A DNA stretch of 33,922 nt, from assembly GCA_045402695.1 (NCBI GenBank), contig JAWPNA010000219.1, forward strand, positions 1 to 33,922, written 5' to 3'. The translations under genes and the position numbers were made by a program. This document shows positions 7,642 through 15,796 of the stretch, in pieces. The notes below the pieces were generated by a model. That model did no database searches. It was given only the letters and a program-made list of their open reading frames with translations, and was not told where the DNA came from. The DNA comes from JAWPNA01 sp045402695. Lineage in GTDB: Bacteria; Acidobacteriota; Polarisedimenticolia; JACPZX01; DASXTC01. Each line of letters begins with the position of its first letter. Positions within the stretch are counted from its first letter, which is position 1.

Positions 7642-8907
7642 ATGACGTCGCTGCTGACGACCCATGGCGACCCCACCTACCAGGCGGTGGTCGTCTCGCT
7701 GTTCGCCATCGGCGGCTTTTTCCTGCTGCTGCTCGGCATCATCATCGTGAGCAAGGGCTGGCGCGAGCTCGTGGAGGCCGGGCTGCGGCGGAAGCGCGCC
7801 GAGCTGGAGCCCGCCTTCTTCAAATACACCGTGGGCTCAGGGCCGATCGAGAACTACCTGCCGCGCGCTCTGGGCTCCGGCGAGCGGGTCCTCGTGGAGC
7901 AGATCTTCTTCGAACTGGGGCGCGTGGTGAAGGGCTCGGTAGCCGAGCGGGCCAAGGACGCGTTCGAGCGCTTGAGGTTCGTGGATTACTACCTTGCGCG
8001 GATCGACAGCCGCCGCTGGTGGGCAAGGGCCGAGGCGGCCGAGAAGCTTGGATTGATGGGGAGCCCGAAGGCCACCCGAGCTCTCATCGAGCACATGAAC
8101 GACCCGGTGCCCGAAGTGCGCGTGCGCGCGGCGCGCGCGCTGGGCAACATCCGCACTTCAGAGGCGCTGCGTCCTCTCGTGCACGCGCTGAACGATCCGG
8201 GGCGGTGGTCGGCCATCCGCGTGGCCGGGATCCTGATCAGGGCGGGAGACGAGGCGGTCGAGATCCTGCTCGAGGAATTCGACAAGATGCCGCTGCACGC
8301 GAAGATCTCCTCCATCGACATCTTCGGGCGCATCCGCAGCCTGAAGGCGATCGCGCTGCTGCGCGATCTGCTGAAGAACGCCGAGCCCGACATCCGCGCC
8401 CGGGCGGCCTTCGCCCTGGGATCCATCGGCGATCCCACGTCGGCCCCGCACCTTTCCGAGGCCCTGAAAGACAGGGCGTGGGCCGTTCGCGCCATGGCGG
8501 CCAAGGCGCTGGGCCGCCTCAGGGAAGAAAACACCATCGGCGCCCTGTGCGCGGCGCTCGGGGATCAGCAATGGTGGGTGAGGACCAATGCCGCCGAGGC
8601 GCTCAAGAACAAGGGCGACAACGGCGTGCGCGCGCTGCTGCAAATGCTCGATTCGAAGGACGTCTATGCGGCGCAGCAGGCGGTTCAGATGCTGCAGGAG
8701 TCGGGCGTGCTCGACTTTTTCGTCGCGCAGCTCGGATCGCAGGTGAACGACGAGCGCCAGCGCGCGCTCGAGGTGATGGCCAAGCTCGTGAAGCTGAGGC
8801 GGACGGACCTGCTCACGGAGATGGCGCACAACCATCCCGAAGTGTCGATTCGCCAGAGGCTCGCGATCATCCTGGGGTTGCGCGTGCAGCCGCAGCCCGG
8901 AGCGTGA
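7642..8907 (+). CDS. Membrane-anchored HEAT-repeat protein
   Basis: The ATG at 7642 follows GAGAGGA at 7626-7632. The protein has 421 residues. One hydrophobic helix (about 13-37, VVVSLFAIGGFFLLLLGIIIV) is followed by KGWRELVEAGLRRKRAE, so the bulk is predicted to be cytoplasmic. From about 120 to 415 there are six to eight HEAT units of about 30 residues, for example DPVPEVRVRAARALGNI, EPDIRARAAFALGSIGDP and RAWAVRAMAAKALGRL. HEAT solenoids are protein-binding scaffolds. Lying between a lone receiver and a GT2 synthase, the protein may couple signalling to the membrane synthase. No enzymatic motif is visible. Confidence 0.85.
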   Translation: MTSLLTTHGDPTYQAVVVSLFAIGGFFLLLLGIIIVSKGWRELVEAGLRRKRAELEPAFFKYTVGSGPIENYLPRALGSGERVLVEQIFFELGRVVKGSVAERAKDAFERLRFVDYYLARIDSRRWWARAEAAEKLGLMGSPKATRALIEHMNDPVPEVRVRAARALGNIRTSEALRPLVHALNDPGRWSAIRVAGILIRAGDEAVEILLEEFDKMPLHAKISSIDIFGRIRSLKAIALLRDLLKNAEPDIRARAAFALGSIGDPTSAPHLSEALKDRAWAVRAMAAKALGRLREENTIGALCAALGDQQWWVRTNAAEALKNKGDNGVRALLQMLDSKDVYAAQQAVQMLQESGVLDFFVAQLGSQVNDERQRALEVMAKLVKLRRTDLLTEMAHNHPEVSIRQRLAIILGLRVQPQPGA

Positions 8908-8936
8908 AAACGCCTTGAGAGCCTGAGGGACAGACG

Positions 8937-10361
8937 GTGAGGCAGTTCCTGGTACAAGCGATCACGATCTTCAACGACTTCGTGCTGATCTATTTCATCA
9001 GCCTGAACATGATCTATCTCATCCTGTTCCTCGTGTCGCTGTACGAAGTGCTGAAGTTCATCAAGCGCACGTTCTTCTCCGACTACCAGCAGATCCTCCA
9101 GTCGGACATGACGTGGCCCATCAGCATCCTCGTGCCCGCGCACAACGAGGAGAAGAACATCGTCGAGACGGTGCGATCCCTGCAGGTCGTCAACTACGGC
9201 GAGTTCGAGATCATCGTCATCAACGACGACTCCACGGACCGGACGCTGCAGAGCTTGATCGAAGCCTTCGACCTGCGCCGGCTCGACAAGGTCTTCAAGA
9301 AGTCGATCTCGACGCGGCCGGTCCGGGGAGTGTACGGATCGTTGACGCAGCAGAATCTGCTCGTCATAGACAAGGATAGGGGCGGCAAGTCCGACGCCCT
9401 CAACGCCGGGATCAACCTGGCGAAATACCCTCTGTTCTGCTCCGTGGACGCCGACTCGATCATCGAGGACAACGCGCTGCTGCGCGTGGTCAAGCCCTTC
9501 ATGGAGCATCCCGAGGAGATGGTCGCCGTGGGGGGCATCGTGCGCATCGCCAACGGGTGCGAGGTGCACGAAGGACGCGTCTCCACGATTCACCTGCCGC
9601 CCCGCGCGCTGCCGATCTTCCAGGTGGTGGAATACCTGAGGGCCTTCCTGACGGGCCGCATCGGATGGAGCGTGATGCGGTCGCTGTTGATCATCTCGGG
9701 CGCGTTCGGGTTGTACAAGAAGTCCGAGGTGATCGAGGTGGGAGGCTACGACTCCGCGAGCGACACCGAGGACCTTGAGCTGGTGGTGCGGCTGCACGAG
9801 AACTGCCGCCGCAAGAAGATGCGCTACCGGATCGTCTTCGTGCCGGACCCGGTCTGCTGGACCGAGGTGCCCACCACGTTCCAGATCCTGAGGCGGCAGA
9901 GGAACCGGTGGCACCGCGGGTTGCTCCAGAGCCTCTGGATTCACAGGAGAATGTTCCTGAACCCGAGATACGGCGTCATCGGCATGGTGACGCTTCCGTA
10001 CTTCGTGATATTCGAGATGCTGGGGCCATTCGTCGAGCTGACCGGCTACGTCACGATCCCGCTCGCGTGGTGGCTGGGGATCCTGAACTTCAAGTTCCTC
10101 GTGCTGTTCTTCGTTCTGGCCGTGCTGTACGGGGTCTTCCTTTCCGTGGCCGCCGTCCTTCTGGAGGAGATCTCCTTCCGCCGGTACCCGGGCTGGCTGG
10201 ATCTGATCAAGCTGGTGGTGTACGGAATCCTGGAGAATTTCGGCTACCGGCAGATCCTGAGCCTCTTCAAGGTCAAGGCCTTCTTCGACTTCGTGCGGCG
10301 CAGGAGAGGATGGGGAGACATGAAGCGAAGAGGATTCGAGAAGCGCGCCGCCGAGGCATGA
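8937..10361 (+). CDS. Processive family-2 glycosyltransferase, polytopic membrane protein (PgaC/BcsA-like core)
   Basis: The protein has 474 residues; the GTG start follows GAGGGA. Two N-terminal hydrophobic segments lie at about 13-38. The GT-A domain carries the GT2 motifs in order: VPAHNEE (66-72), NDDST (96-100), DAD (171-173), TED (277-279, catalytic base) and QRNRW (321-325), the QxxRW motif of processive synthases such as cellulose, hyaluronan and PNAG synthases. Further hydrophobic helices follow from about 345 to 430. There is no PilZ domain, so c-di-GMP control, if any, must come from another protein such as the GAF/GGDEF gene at 113. The donor sugar cannot be read from the sequence; the adjacent epimerase gene makes a UDP-HexNAc plausible. 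Confidence 0.9.
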   Translation: MRQFLVQAITIFNDFVLIYFISLNMIYLILFLVSLYEVLKFIKRTFFSDYQQILQSDMTWPISILVPAHNEEKNIVETVRSLQVVNYGEFEIIVINDDSTDRTLQSLIEAFDLRRLDKVFKKSISTRPVRGVYGSLTQQNLLVIDKDRGGKSDALNAGINLAKYPLFCSVDADSIIEDNALLRVVKPFMEHPEEMVAVGGIVRIANGCEVHEGRVSTIHLPPRALPIFQVVEYLRAFLTGRIGWSVMRSLLIISGAFGLYKKSEVIEVGGYDSASDTEDLELVVRLHENCRRKKMRYRIVFVPDPVCWTEVPTTFQILRRQRNRWHRGLLQSLWIHRRMFLNPRYGVIGMVTLPYFVIFEMLGPFVELTGYVTIPLAWWLGILNFKFLVLFFVLAVLYGVFLSVAAVLLEEISFRRYPGWLDLIKLVVYGILENFGYRQILSLFKVKAFFDFVRRRRGWGDMKRRGFEKRAAEA

Positions 10362-10457
10362 CGCTCGGCCACGTCCTCCATCCATCCGATCGTGTGCTAC
10401 GATCCGCCGTGCGCTTCCCGTGTTCCCACGCCGTGTCTCGCTTGAGAGGGCATCTTC

Positions 10458-11570
10458 ATGACTCGATCTCGTTGCAGATTGATCGCGTTTCTCGTCCTGT
10501 TGGTGGGGGGAGTCGGGGCAGTGGCGGCGCAGACGCCGCAGGTGACGCCGAAGAGCAGGATGTTCAACATCCGGCTCAGGTACCGGTACGATCCGATGCC
10601 GGCCGAGATTCAGAAGATGGAGTTCTGGATGCCGATGCCGTTCCAGGACAATCGCCAGCGGATCTACAACCGGTTCATCCAAACGGCGTACGACCCCCAG
10701 TACTACCTCAACCCGGATACGGGCAACGAGAACATCTACCTGAGCTGCGGCGCGCGCTCTGGCGTGCCGATGAACTTCACCTTCTCTTTCGACGTCGAAC
10801 GCGAGGAAGACCTGCGCAACGATTTCCGGCCGCGGATGGCCATGCCCGCGCTCCCCACGCAAGAGGAACAGAAGGCCGAGAAGGCGCTGATGGCGAGATG
10901 GCTCAGGCCCGAAACGCTCATGACGGTGGATGCCGGCGTCCGAGACGCGGCCGGCAAGATCACCGCGGGCAGGAAGAAGCCTCTGGAGAAGGCGCGCGCT
11001 CTCTATGACCACATCGTGAACAACATGACGCTGCTGGACAGCGCGCGCGATCTGCAGGGGGCCGGATTCGGCAACCTCCCCTTCGTGCTGAAGAACATGA
11101 AGGGGGACAGCATCGACTTCGCCGCCGCGTTCGTGGGGCTGTGCCGGGCCGAAGGGATTCCGGCGCGCTGCATCAATGGGCTGAAGGCGCCGGACAAAAT
11201 CCCGGAAGGCCTCATCACGGTCTATCACGGCTGGGCCGAGTTCTACCTTGAGGGGATCGGCTGGGTGCCGGTGGATCCGGCCGAAGGCCGTCGCAACGTC
11301 GCCCGGCGGTCGTACTACTTCGGCGCTCTTGATGAGAACAGGCTCGCCATCTCCATCGGACGTGACATCCAGCTCGTGCCCCCGCAGGCGGGCCGGCCCC
11401 TCAACTACCTGATCTACCCCTACTGGGAGGGGGATGGCAAGGGGATGCCGACGCCCGGCATCGAGGCGCGGTTCACCTCGCTCACCGAGATCCAGAACAA
11501 GTCCGCCGTCCCCGTACCTTCTCCCGCGAAGCCGCTGGGAGCCTCCCCCGCCAGGTCCAAGGCACCGTAA
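10458..11570 (+). CDS. Exported transglutaminase-like protein with Cys-to-Ser replacement
   Basis: The protein has 370 residues; the ATG follows GAGAGGG. A signal peptide ends near AVAAQ. A beta-rich N-terminal half is followed from about 175 by a transglutaminase-like fold. The characteristic block G-D-S-I-D-F-A...LCRAEGIPAR (216-237) aligns with G-x-C-x-D-x-A of the family, so the nucleophilic Cys position is Ser218. His257 (YHGWAEFY) and Asp273 (WVPVDP) of the triad are kept. The protein may therefore be a non-catalytic peptide- or polymer-binding version, or use Ser. The C-terminal 25 residues are a Pro/Ala/Lys-rich tail. It lies 96 bp after the GT2 gene and 6 bp before the cyclase-family gene. 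Confidence 0.8.
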   Translation: MTRSRCRLIAFLVLLVGGVGAVAAQTPQVTPKSRMFNIRLRYRYDPMPAEIQKMEFWMPMPFQDNRQRIYNRFIQTAYDPQYYLNPDTGNENIYLSCGARSGVPMNFTFSFDVEREEDLRNDFRPRMAMPALPTQEEQKAEKALMARWLRPETLMTVDAGVRDAAGKITAGRKKPLEKARALYDHIVNNMTLLDSARDLQGAGFGNLPFVLKNMKGDSIDFAAAFVGLCRAEGIPARCINGLKAPDKIPEGLITVYHGWAEFYLEGIGWVPVDPAEGRRNVARRSYYFGALDENRLAISIGRDIQLVPPQAGRPLNYLIYPYWEGDGKGMPTPGIEARFTSLTEIQNKSAVPVPSPAKPLGASPARSKAP

Positions 11571-11576
11571 GCCACC

Positions 11577-12212
11577 GTGGCAGATCGGCGGGAGATTCTG
11601 ATCGACATCACGGCGCCGCTCGGGGCCGGCACGCGGGCGTACCCGGGCGATCCGCGCTTCGAGATGCGCACCATCGCCGATCCCTCGCGCGGCGATCCGG
11701 CGCGGGTCTGCTCCATCACCATGGGCACGCACACGGGCACCCACGTGGACGCTCCGCGACACCTCGTGGGAGGCGTGGCCGGGGTGGACTCGTTTCCCGT
11801 CGGAGCGATGATCGGACCGGTCCTCGTGTTTGAAACTCCTTGCGGATTGATCGGCCCGCTCGATCTGTCGCGGTTGCCCGGCAACGCTCCTTCCCGGATC
11901 CTCTTTCGCGGCGCCCCGGTCATCCTCCCCGAAGGAGCCGCCGAGCTGGTGGCCCGGGGGATGGTGCTCGTGGGAACGGACGGACTCTCCGTGGACGCGA
12001 TGGAGAGCCACGACCTTCCGGCGCACCGGATCCTGCTGGACGCGGGTGTGGTGGTGCTGGAAGGGCTTGATCTCGCGAAGGCGGCCCCAGGACGGTACGA
12101 GCTGATCGCCCTGCCCCTTCTCATTCCGGGCGCCGACGGCGCCCCGGCGCGCGCGGTGCTGCGGGCGCGCAGACGTGCGGGCCCGAGGCTGGTGCGCCGC
12201 GGCAGTGGATAG
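11577..12212 (+). CDS. Cyclase / kynurenine-formamidase-family metal hydrolase
   Basis: The protein has 211 residues from a GTG start 6 bp after the preceding stop. The family signature HxGTHxDAP is present as HTGTHVDAP, placing metal ligands at about H52, H56 and D58; RAYPGDP near residue 20 is also typical. Members hydrolyse N-formylkynurenine or act on polyketide and isatin-type substrates. No other tryptophan-degradation gene is nearby, so the substrate is unknown. The C-terminus is Arg-rich (RARRRAGPRLVRRGSG). No clear Shine-Dalgarno is seen, consistent with coupling to the upstream gene. Confidence 0.85.
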   Translation: MADRREILIDITAPLGAGTRAYPGDPRFEMRTIADPSRGDPARVCSITMGTHTGTHVDAPRHLVGGVAGVDSFPVGAMIGPVLVFETPCGLIGPLDLSRLPGNAPSRILFRGAPVILPEGAAELVARGMVLVGTDGLSVDAMESHDLPAHRILLDAGVVVLEGLDLAKAAPGRYELIALPLLIPGADGAPARAVLRARRRAGPRLVRRGSG

Positions 12213-12235
12213 AGGCGTCCCCCTCCAGGTATTTC

Positions 12236-12264
12236 TTGACAGGGATCCCGGCTCAACGTATATG
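12236..12264 (+). promoter_or_regulatory. Strong sigma-70-type promoter
   Basis: Consensus -35 TTGACA (12236-12241), a 17-bp spacer and -10 TATATG (12259-12264). Transcription should start near 12271, about 39 bp before the ATG at 12310. The position of the -10 element argues against using the ATG at 12262 as the start of the next gene. Confidence 0.75.
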
Positions 12265-12309
12265 CCCGGGGTCGCACCCCGCCGCGCAGCCCAATGGGTC
12301 AACAATCAC

Positions 12310-14919
12310 ATGACAGGGTGGAGAATAAGCACGCACTCATCGAGGCGCTGGGCTGGCGCGTGGCTTCTGTGCGTGCCCGTGCTGCTTTTCCCGGCAAGCG
12401 CGGCCTCCTCGGAGAAAGTCGAGAAGGTCGAGATGGACGAGGTGTGGCCGTCCGTGGGGCCGGGAAGCGAAGGCCCGAGACACGGTCCGCACTTCCTGGA
12501 CCTGGAGGTCGCTGATTCCGGCGCAGTCGTTCAGGCGCCCGGTTCGTCTCTGAGCGGCTTCCCCGAGATCCTGCTCACTCCCACCCTCGCCCTCGGCTTC
12601 AACGGTGTCAATGGGACGGCCATGGACGGCTTCCTGCACATTCCCCCCGATACTCAGATGACCGTCGGGCGCGGCGCCGGCGCCGCGGGGCGCGTCATCA
12701 TGATCACCAACAGCGGCATCCAGATCTGGGACAAGATGGGCACATCCGTGGTCGGGCCGATGCCGCTCGACACGTTTCTGGGGACGCCGCTGAGCCCCCA
12801 GCCCTCGGCCTTCGATCCCCGGGTCATCTACGACGCTTCCTCGGACAGATTCATCGTCTCCGCTGGTGAGCGGAGCCCGGTTCCCACGGATCCCTTGACC
12901 ACGGTCAACCAGCTCCATATCGCGGTTTCGACCAGCGGCACGCCGAACAACCTCACCTCGGATTGGATCAAGCTGACGGGCGACGCTCTCACCACCATCG
13001 GCGCGACGCTCACCTGGTGTGACTACCCCGCCATCGGATCCGATTCGGGCTCCGTTTTCGCGACGTGCAACCTGTTCGACGCCGCGGGTAATATCACCGG
13101 GATAAAGATCAGGGTCTTCGACAAGGCGGCGCTGATGGCCGGGAGTTACACTTTTACGGACATCAACCTCAGCACTGTTTTCCCGTTCCCCATCACGGGC
13201 GCCACGATCCAGCCGGCCCATGTGGTGGGGACGACCGATAACGGACACTTCTACCTGATCAACCGCATCACCCCAACGGCATACAAGCTCTGGGAGATCG
13301 CGGGCGCTCCGTTGGCCCCGACCATTGTGGGCGGCGCCCCGCCCGTTAATCGCACCTGGTCCGCGGGCGCGCAGATCCCCGCGGGCGCTCCGCAGTCCGG
13401 GACGACGGTCACCCTTCAAACGCTGTCGGCCCGCATCATGAACGCGGTGTATCACTCCGGCAGTGTGTGGTTGACCATCGCCTCGGACCCTGACGCCGAC
13501 TTCCGCACGGAGGCCTTCTGGGCCAGGATCGCCACCAACGGCGGTCTGCCGACCGCCCCGACGGTCGCCGATTCCGGATTCATCGACCCGGGCGGCACTG
13601 CCTGGGCTTTCATGCCAGCGATCGCCGTCAATGATTGCGACGATGTCGTCATCAACTACACCGTGTCGGGCAGCGCGCAGTTTCCCGACATGAGATACGC
13701 AAGCCGCACGGCCGCCACCGGAGCCGGCCTTTTCGACGCCCCCATGGTGGCGGCCGCAAGCCCGGGATTCTACGACAGCTTTTTCACGTCGCCGGACCGG
13801 TGGGGAGACTACGCCGCTACGGTTCGGGATCCGCACGACGGCACGTTCTGGATCGCCAACGAGATCGTGCGGACCTCGGGGGTCAACACCTCGATCTGGG
13901 ACACCTTCATCGGAAAGACCGCTTCGGTGTCGGGATGCGCCAACTGCGCCAACGGAGCCCCCTGCGTGGACAGCGATCTGTGCACGACGGCAGATACCTG
14001 CTCGGCGGGAGTCTGCATCTCGGGCGGCCCGCTCATATGCACCCCGCTCGACGCGTGCCACGTAGCCGGCGTCTGCGCTCCCGCCACCGGATTGTGCTCC
14101 AATCCCCCCGGCAACGACGGGGCGGCCTGCACCGACGGCAACGGATGCACCCAGACCGACACATGCCTCTCGGGCTCGTGCTCGGGGTCGAACCCGAAGG
14201 TGTGCACGGCCATTGACGACTGCCATCTTACGGGCACGTGCAATCCCGCCACCGGCATCTGCTCCAACCCAATTGCTCCCGACGGCACCCCCTGCAGCGA
14301 CGGAGATGCCTGCACGGAACCCGACGTGTGCGACACCGCCACATGCGTCGGGGGCAGTCCGGTGGTCTGCAGCCCGCTCGACCAGTGCCACGTCGCGGGG
14401 ACCTGCAACCCCGTGTCGGGCCTCTGCTCCAATCCCGCGGCGCCCAACGGCACCTTCTGCAACGACGGCGACCCCTGCAGCGTTTCAGACACATGCGGCG
14501 CCGGGATCTGCCAGGCCGGCGCGCCTCGCGATGATGACGGCGACGCCCACGCGGCCTCTGGCTGTGGCGGCGACGACTGCGACGACACGCAGAGTTCCGT
14601 GTGGGCCACGCCGGACGAAGTGCCGGACCTGGACGTCACCGACGCCACGACGCTTGCGTGGCTGCCCCCGGCGAACCTGGGCGGCGCGGGCGTTCTCTAC
14701 GATCTGATCAGCTCGGGCGACCCCGCCGACTTCGTCTCATCCGCGGTCTGTGTCGAGACCGACGACGGGTCAGACACAACTGCCGTGGATCTGGCGATCC
14801 CAGGGGAAGGCACGGCGCTGTACTACCTCGTCAGACCCGAGAACTCCTGCCCCGCCGGGCAGGGAGTGCTGGGACGGGACTCCGGCGGCACCCTCAAGCC
14901 CGGGCGCGGCTGCCCATGA
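12310..14919 (+). CDS. Secreted protein with Cys-rich 55-residue tandem repeats and MopE-type metal-binding motif
   Basis: The protein has 869 residues. The start at 12310 is set by the upstream promoter; an Arg-containing signal peptide follows (WLLCVPVLLFPASAAS). The N-terminal 540 residues form a secreted domain I do not recognise by name, with beta-rich segments such as RVIYDASSDRFIVSAGE and FDAPMVAAASPGFYDSFF. Next come 3.5 perfect-length 55-residue Cys-rich repeats. Then DDDGDAHAASGCGGDDCDD matches the putative metal-binding motif of MopE-like proteins. A final fibronectin-III-like domain (LAWLPPANLGGAGVLYDL) ends in GRGCP. Such modular proteins are found in myxobacteria and Acidobacteriota-like genomes. 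Likely an extracellular or surface protein; function unknown. Confidence 0.85.
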   Translation: MTGWRISTHSSRRWAGAWLLCVPVLLFPASAASSEKVEKVEMDEVWPSVGPGSEGPRHGPHFLDLEVADSGAVVQAPGSSLSGFPEILLTPTLALGFNGVNGTAMDGFLHIPPDTQMTVGRGAGAAGRVIMITNSGIQIWDKMGTSVVGPMPLDTFLGTPLSPQPSAFDPRVIYDASSDRFIVSAGERSPVPTDPLTTVNQLHIAVSTSGTPNNLTSDWIKLTGDALTTIGATLTWCDYPAIGSDSGSVFATCNLFDAAGNITGIKIRVFDKAALMAGSYTFTDINLSTVFPFPITGATIQPAHVVGTTDNGHFYLINRITPTAYKLWEIAGAPLAPTIVGGAPPVNRTWSAGAQIPAGAPQSGTTVTLQTLSARIMNAVYHSGSVWLTIASDPDADFRTEAFWARIATNGGLPTAPTVADSGFIDPGGTAWAFMPAIAVNDCDDVVINYTVSGSAQFPDMRYASRTAATGAGLFDAPMVAAASPGFYDSFFTSPDRWGDYAATVRDPHDGTFWIANEIVRTSGVNTSIWDTFIGKTASVSGCANCANGAPCVDSDLCTTADTCSAGVCISGGPLICTPLDACHVAGVCAPATGLCSNPPGNDGAACTDGNGCTQTDTCLSGSCSGSNPKVCTAIDDCHLTGTCNPATGICSNPIAPDGTPCSDGDACTEPDVCDTATCVGGSPVVCSPLDQCHVAGTCNPVSGLCSNPAAPNGTFCNDGDPCSVSDTCGAGICQAGAPRDDDGDAHAASGCGGDDCDDTQSSVWATPDEVPDLDVTDATTLAWLPPANLGGAGVLYDLISSGDPADFVSSAVCVETDDGSDTTAVDLAIPGEGTALYYLVRPENSCPAGQGVLGRDSGGTLKPGRGCP
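13954..14526 (+). repeat. 165-bp tandem repeat array inside the coding region
   Basis: Units start at 13954, 14119, 14284 and 14449 (partial). Each encodes 55 residues with eight or nine cysteines arranged as G-x-x-C-x-D-x-x-x-C...DxC...C, then CxPLDxCHVAGxCxPxxGxCSNP. Spacing is exactly 165 bp with no indels, while the sequences have diverged at many positions, so length is under tighter constraint than sequence. Confidence 0.9.
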
Positions 14920-14962
14920 AGCGGCCGGCTTCCCTGGGAGGCAAGAGAAGGGAACGGAACCG

Positions 14963-14989
14963 TCTCACGTTCCTGATCCTCTCGTGAGA
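14963..14989. terminator. Possible hairpin between convergent genes
   Basis: TCTCACG (14963-14969) and CGTGAGA (14983-14989) form a 7-bp stem with a 13-base loop between the Cys-rich gene (+) and uppP (-). There is no T-run, and it overlaps the last codons of uppP, so terminator function is doubtful. Confidence 0.25.
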
Positions 14990-15777
14990 AAGTAGGCCAT
15001 CACGATGATCCCCAGCGCGATCCGGTACCAGGCGAACGGCTTGAAGTCGTGCCCCGAGACGTACCGGATGAGTCCCTTAACGGCCGCGAGCGCCGAGACG
15101 AAAGCCACCACAAAGCCGATCGCCAGGTAGCTCAGGTCGCTCATCGTCAGGAGCTCTCGGGCCTTCCACAGATCATATGTGGTGGCCGCCAGCATCGTCG
15201 GGATGGCGAGATAGAACGAGAACTCGGTGGCGGCGCGCCTGCTGAGGCCCGACACCATGCCCCCCATGATGGTGGCCGCGGCCCGCGACACACCGGGGAA
15301 CAGCGAGAGCGTCTGGGCGAGACCCACCGCCAGCGCGCGCGGCCAGGGGATCTCCATGATCGAACCAATCGTGGGGGCCGGCCTCGACCACTCGATGGCC
15401 AGCATCGCGACGCCGCCGGCCACGAGCGCACCGGCCACGGTCAGCGGATGGAACAGATGCTCCTCGATCAAGTGATGGACCAGCAGGCCAGCCACGGCCG
15501 CGGGGAGGAAGGCCAGCGCGAGGTTCCTGACAAGACCTAAGGCCGCCGCGTCGCCGCGGGGCGACAGAGCGCCTCTGGCCACCTGCAGGAGATGCCTCCG
15601 GTACTCCCACACGACCGCGAGGATGGCGCCGAGCTGGATCGCGATCTCGAAGACGGCGGCCCGGCGCCCCGTGAACCCCATCGCGTGCCCGGCCAGGATC
15701 AGGTGCCCCGTTGAAGAGACGGGCAGAAACTCCGTGAGACCCTCGATGAGGCCCAGGAGGACGGCGATGAGGATCAC
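14965..15777 (-). CDS. uppP: Undecaprenyl-diphosphatase (BacA/UppP family)
   Basis: The protein has 270 residues, the usual family length, and is polytopic. It dephosphorylates undecaprenyl diphosphate at the membrane, recycling the carrier lipid for peptidoglycan and surface polysaccharides. The first signature EGLTEFLPVSSTGHL (12-26) is intact. The second, usually PGxSRSGxT, reads PGVSRAAAT (161-169): the key Arg165 is kept but Ser-Gly is replaced by Ala-Ala. The start is GTG at 15777, 17 bp after the stop of the RND gene, so the two genes are probably co-transcribed. Confidence 0.95.
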   Translation of the reverse strand: MILIAVLLGLIEGLTEFLPVSSTGHLILAGHAMGFTGRRAAVFEIAIQLGAILAVVWEYRRHLLQVARGALSPRGDAAALGLVRNLALAFLPAAVAGLLVHHLIEEHLFHPLTVAGALVAGGVAMLAIEWSRPAPTIGSIMEIPWPRALAVGLAQTLSLFPGVSRAAATIMGGMVSGLSRRAATEFSFYLAIPTMLAATTYDLWKARELLTMSDLSYLAIGFVVAFVSALAAVKGLIRYVSGHDFKPFAWYRIALGIIVMAYFLTRGSGT

Positions 15778-15796
15778 GGCAGGCAGCGCGTCCGCT

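Noticed and set aside
8685..12305. Very long minus-strand open frame (1206 codons)
   Set aside because: It covers the antisense of four well-supported plus-strand genes (HEAT, GT2, transglutaminase-like, cyclase) and has only low-complexity His/Arg/Asp composition.
13954..14526. Regular repeats considered as a CRISPR-like array
   Set aside because: Units are 165 bp, in frame, and encode Cys-rich protein repeats inside one gene.
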